Of a stretch of 14,889 nucleotides of DNA, positions 13,960 through 14,889 are shown in pieces. Positions within the stretch are counted from its first letter, which is position 1. Every line of letters begins with the position of its first letter. This stretch comes from CALIKS01 sp964440295. Its GTDB lineage: Archaea; Thermoproteota; Nitrososphaeria_A; Caldarchaeales; Calditenuaceae. A program made the position numbers and the translations under genes. The notes below the pieces were generated by a model. That model was given only the letters and a program-made list of their open reading frames with translations. It was not told where the DNA came from and did not search any database. The stretch is from assembly GCA_964440295.1 (NCBI GenBank), contig CAYTRT010000030.1, forward strand, positions 1 through 14,889, written 5' to 3'.

Positions 13960-14889
13960 GTGAAAAAGAGGCTTATGATTTTGACACAGAAGCTGAGTGA
14001 GGGAGGAGCCGAACGTATCGTGTCTTATCTATCTAACTTTGTACCAAGCAATTATGAAGTAGTGATCGTGCTGTTTAAGAAGGAAATTTCTTATAAATTT
14101 AAGGGCAGGGTCTATGTGATTGGTGACTATAACAATATTTGGGAATATTTTGTAGTTTTGTTGAGACTGAATATTTTGCTTCATCGTTTAAGAGCGTCTG
14201 CCATAATGTTCTCTGGTAAGAATAAAGGTATTACGCTACCTCTGCTTACTTGGTGTAAGGTCAAAGTCATCCGCATACAGAACTATGTCTTCGAGCCCTT
14301 TACAACTAGGAGGGTTAAGTCTATGTTTTTTGATAAGGTCGTGATGAAGATGCTTGTGCGGCGGCTATGTAAAACTGTTATATGCGTCTCTAAGCCCATA
14401 GCCACTAAACTTTCAAAGAAATATGGGATACCTGAAGATAAGATTGCTGTAATTCATAACCCATGCGATGTCGAGACGATAGTTAAGATGAAGAATGAGC
14501 CTTTAGATGAACGGGAGCAAAACCTGTTTAATAATTACTCACCAGTAATTATTAATGTTGGAAGAATGGTTAGGGCGAAGGGTCAGTGGCATTTGATAAG
14601 AGCGTTCAAATATGTTAGTGATGAAGTCCAAAACGCCCATTTAGTTATTCTTGGAGATGGACCACTGAGAAATTATTTAACAAAGTTGCAAAACGAACTA
14701 GGCCTCCAAGACAAAGTCGTTTTTCTCGGTTGGCGTAGTAATCCGTTTAAGTATTTAGCCAGAAGCACCTTGTTCTGTCTCCCATCTCTCTGGGAGGGAT
14801 TTTCTAACGTTGTTGTCGAGAGTCTTGCTTGTGGTTTGCCTGTTATGGCCGCTGACTGCCTCTCAGGTCCGAGAGAAATACTAGCCCCT
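13960..14889 (+). CDS. GT4 family glycosyltransferase (3' end outside the window)
   Basis: The frame is open from GTG 13960 to the window edge, 310 codons with no stop. Its N-terminus has MKKRLMILTQKLSEGGAERI, the nucleotide-sugar GT4 start with its GGAER motif. In the C-terminal Rossmann domain it has INVGRMVRAKGQWHLIRAF, LVILGDGPLRNYL, VFLGW and PSLWEGFSNVVVESLACGLP, which contains the EX7E donor-site motif. Family members transfer a sugar from a nucleotide donor to a growing glycan, as peripheral membrane or cytoplasmic enzymes. About 40-60 residues are missing on the right. With the flippase and the broken membrane protein it suggests a surface-glycan locus. It is rich in A and T relative to the genes at 9-12 kb. 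Confidence 0.9.
   Translation, partial: MKKRLMILTQKLSEGGAERIVSYLSNFVPSNYEVVIVLFKKEISYKFKGRVYVIGDYNNIWEYFVVLLRLNILLHRLRASAIMFSGKNKGITLPLLTWCKVKVIRIQNYVFEPFTTRRVKSMFFDKVVMKMLVRRLCKTVICVSKPIATKLSKKYGIPEDKIAVIHNPCDVETIVKMKNEPLDEREQNLFNNYSPVIINVGRMVRAKGQWHLIRAFKYVSDEVQNAHLVILGDGPLRNYLTKLQNELGLQDKVVFLGWRSNPFKYLARSTLFCLPSLWEGFSNVVVESLACGLPVMAADCLSGPREILAP

Overview
The window looks like the chromosome of a thermophilic archaeon, most likely a crenarchaeon (Thermoproteota). The signs are a csa1-cas1-cas2-cas4 adaptation operon of the Sulfolobus/Thermoproteales (subtype I-A) kind, a CRISPR repeat whose crRNA-sense 3' end is ATTGAAAG, AGA/AGG/ATA-rich codon use, TATA boxes about 25-27 bases ahead of start codons (leaderless genes), and archaeal families such as Nre, DUF1464, DUF4013 and ACT-V4R. 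I cannot name the genus from the sequence alone.

Region by region: (1) 1-113 is the leader end of a CRISPR array that runs off the left edge and is read leftward. 114-265 is its leader. 298-3108 is a tight rightward operon csa1-cas1-cas2-cas4. No interference genes are present. (2) 3231-3835 holds a decayed tyrosine recombinase on the minus strand, with several frame breaks and no C-terminal catalytic part, directly before tRNA-Gly(UCC) at 3841. (3) 3836-4705 is an ACT-V4R ligand-binding protein on the minus strand whose predicted C-terminus reads through the antisense of that tRNA. (4) 4895-7495 holds rightward genes: a DUF1464 sugar-kinase-fold protein, a PRC-barrel/zinc-ribbon protein, a DUF4013 membrane protein with its own zinc ribbon, and a CDGSH iron-sulfur protein. 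(5) 7593-8961 is an Nre DNA-repair gene followed by a second tRNA-Gly (GCC), both on the minus strand. (6) 9019-10634 has thiI (tRNA 4-thiouridine synthesis) and a flavin/F420 split-barrel oxidoreductase. (7) 10655-12791, minus strand, has a polysaccharide flippase and an acylphosphatase fused to a coiled coil. (8) 12798-14889 is AT-richer and partly degraded. It has a broken membrane protein (probably the tail of a GT-C glycosyltransferase) between two diverged direct repeats, then a GT4 glycosyltransferase cut off by the right edge.

The Cas proteins form a spacer-acquisition module beside its own array and must depend on effectors encoded elsewhere. The flippase, GT-C remnant and GT4 enzyme suggest a surface-glycan locus at the right end. 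Most of the middle is ordinary chromosomal housekeeping. The most unusual observations are the protein end encoded antisense to a tRNA, the integrase relic between cas genes and tRNA-Gly, the acylphosphatase-coiled-coil fusion, the adjacent zinc-ribbon gene pair, and strand-composition changes inside intact genes.
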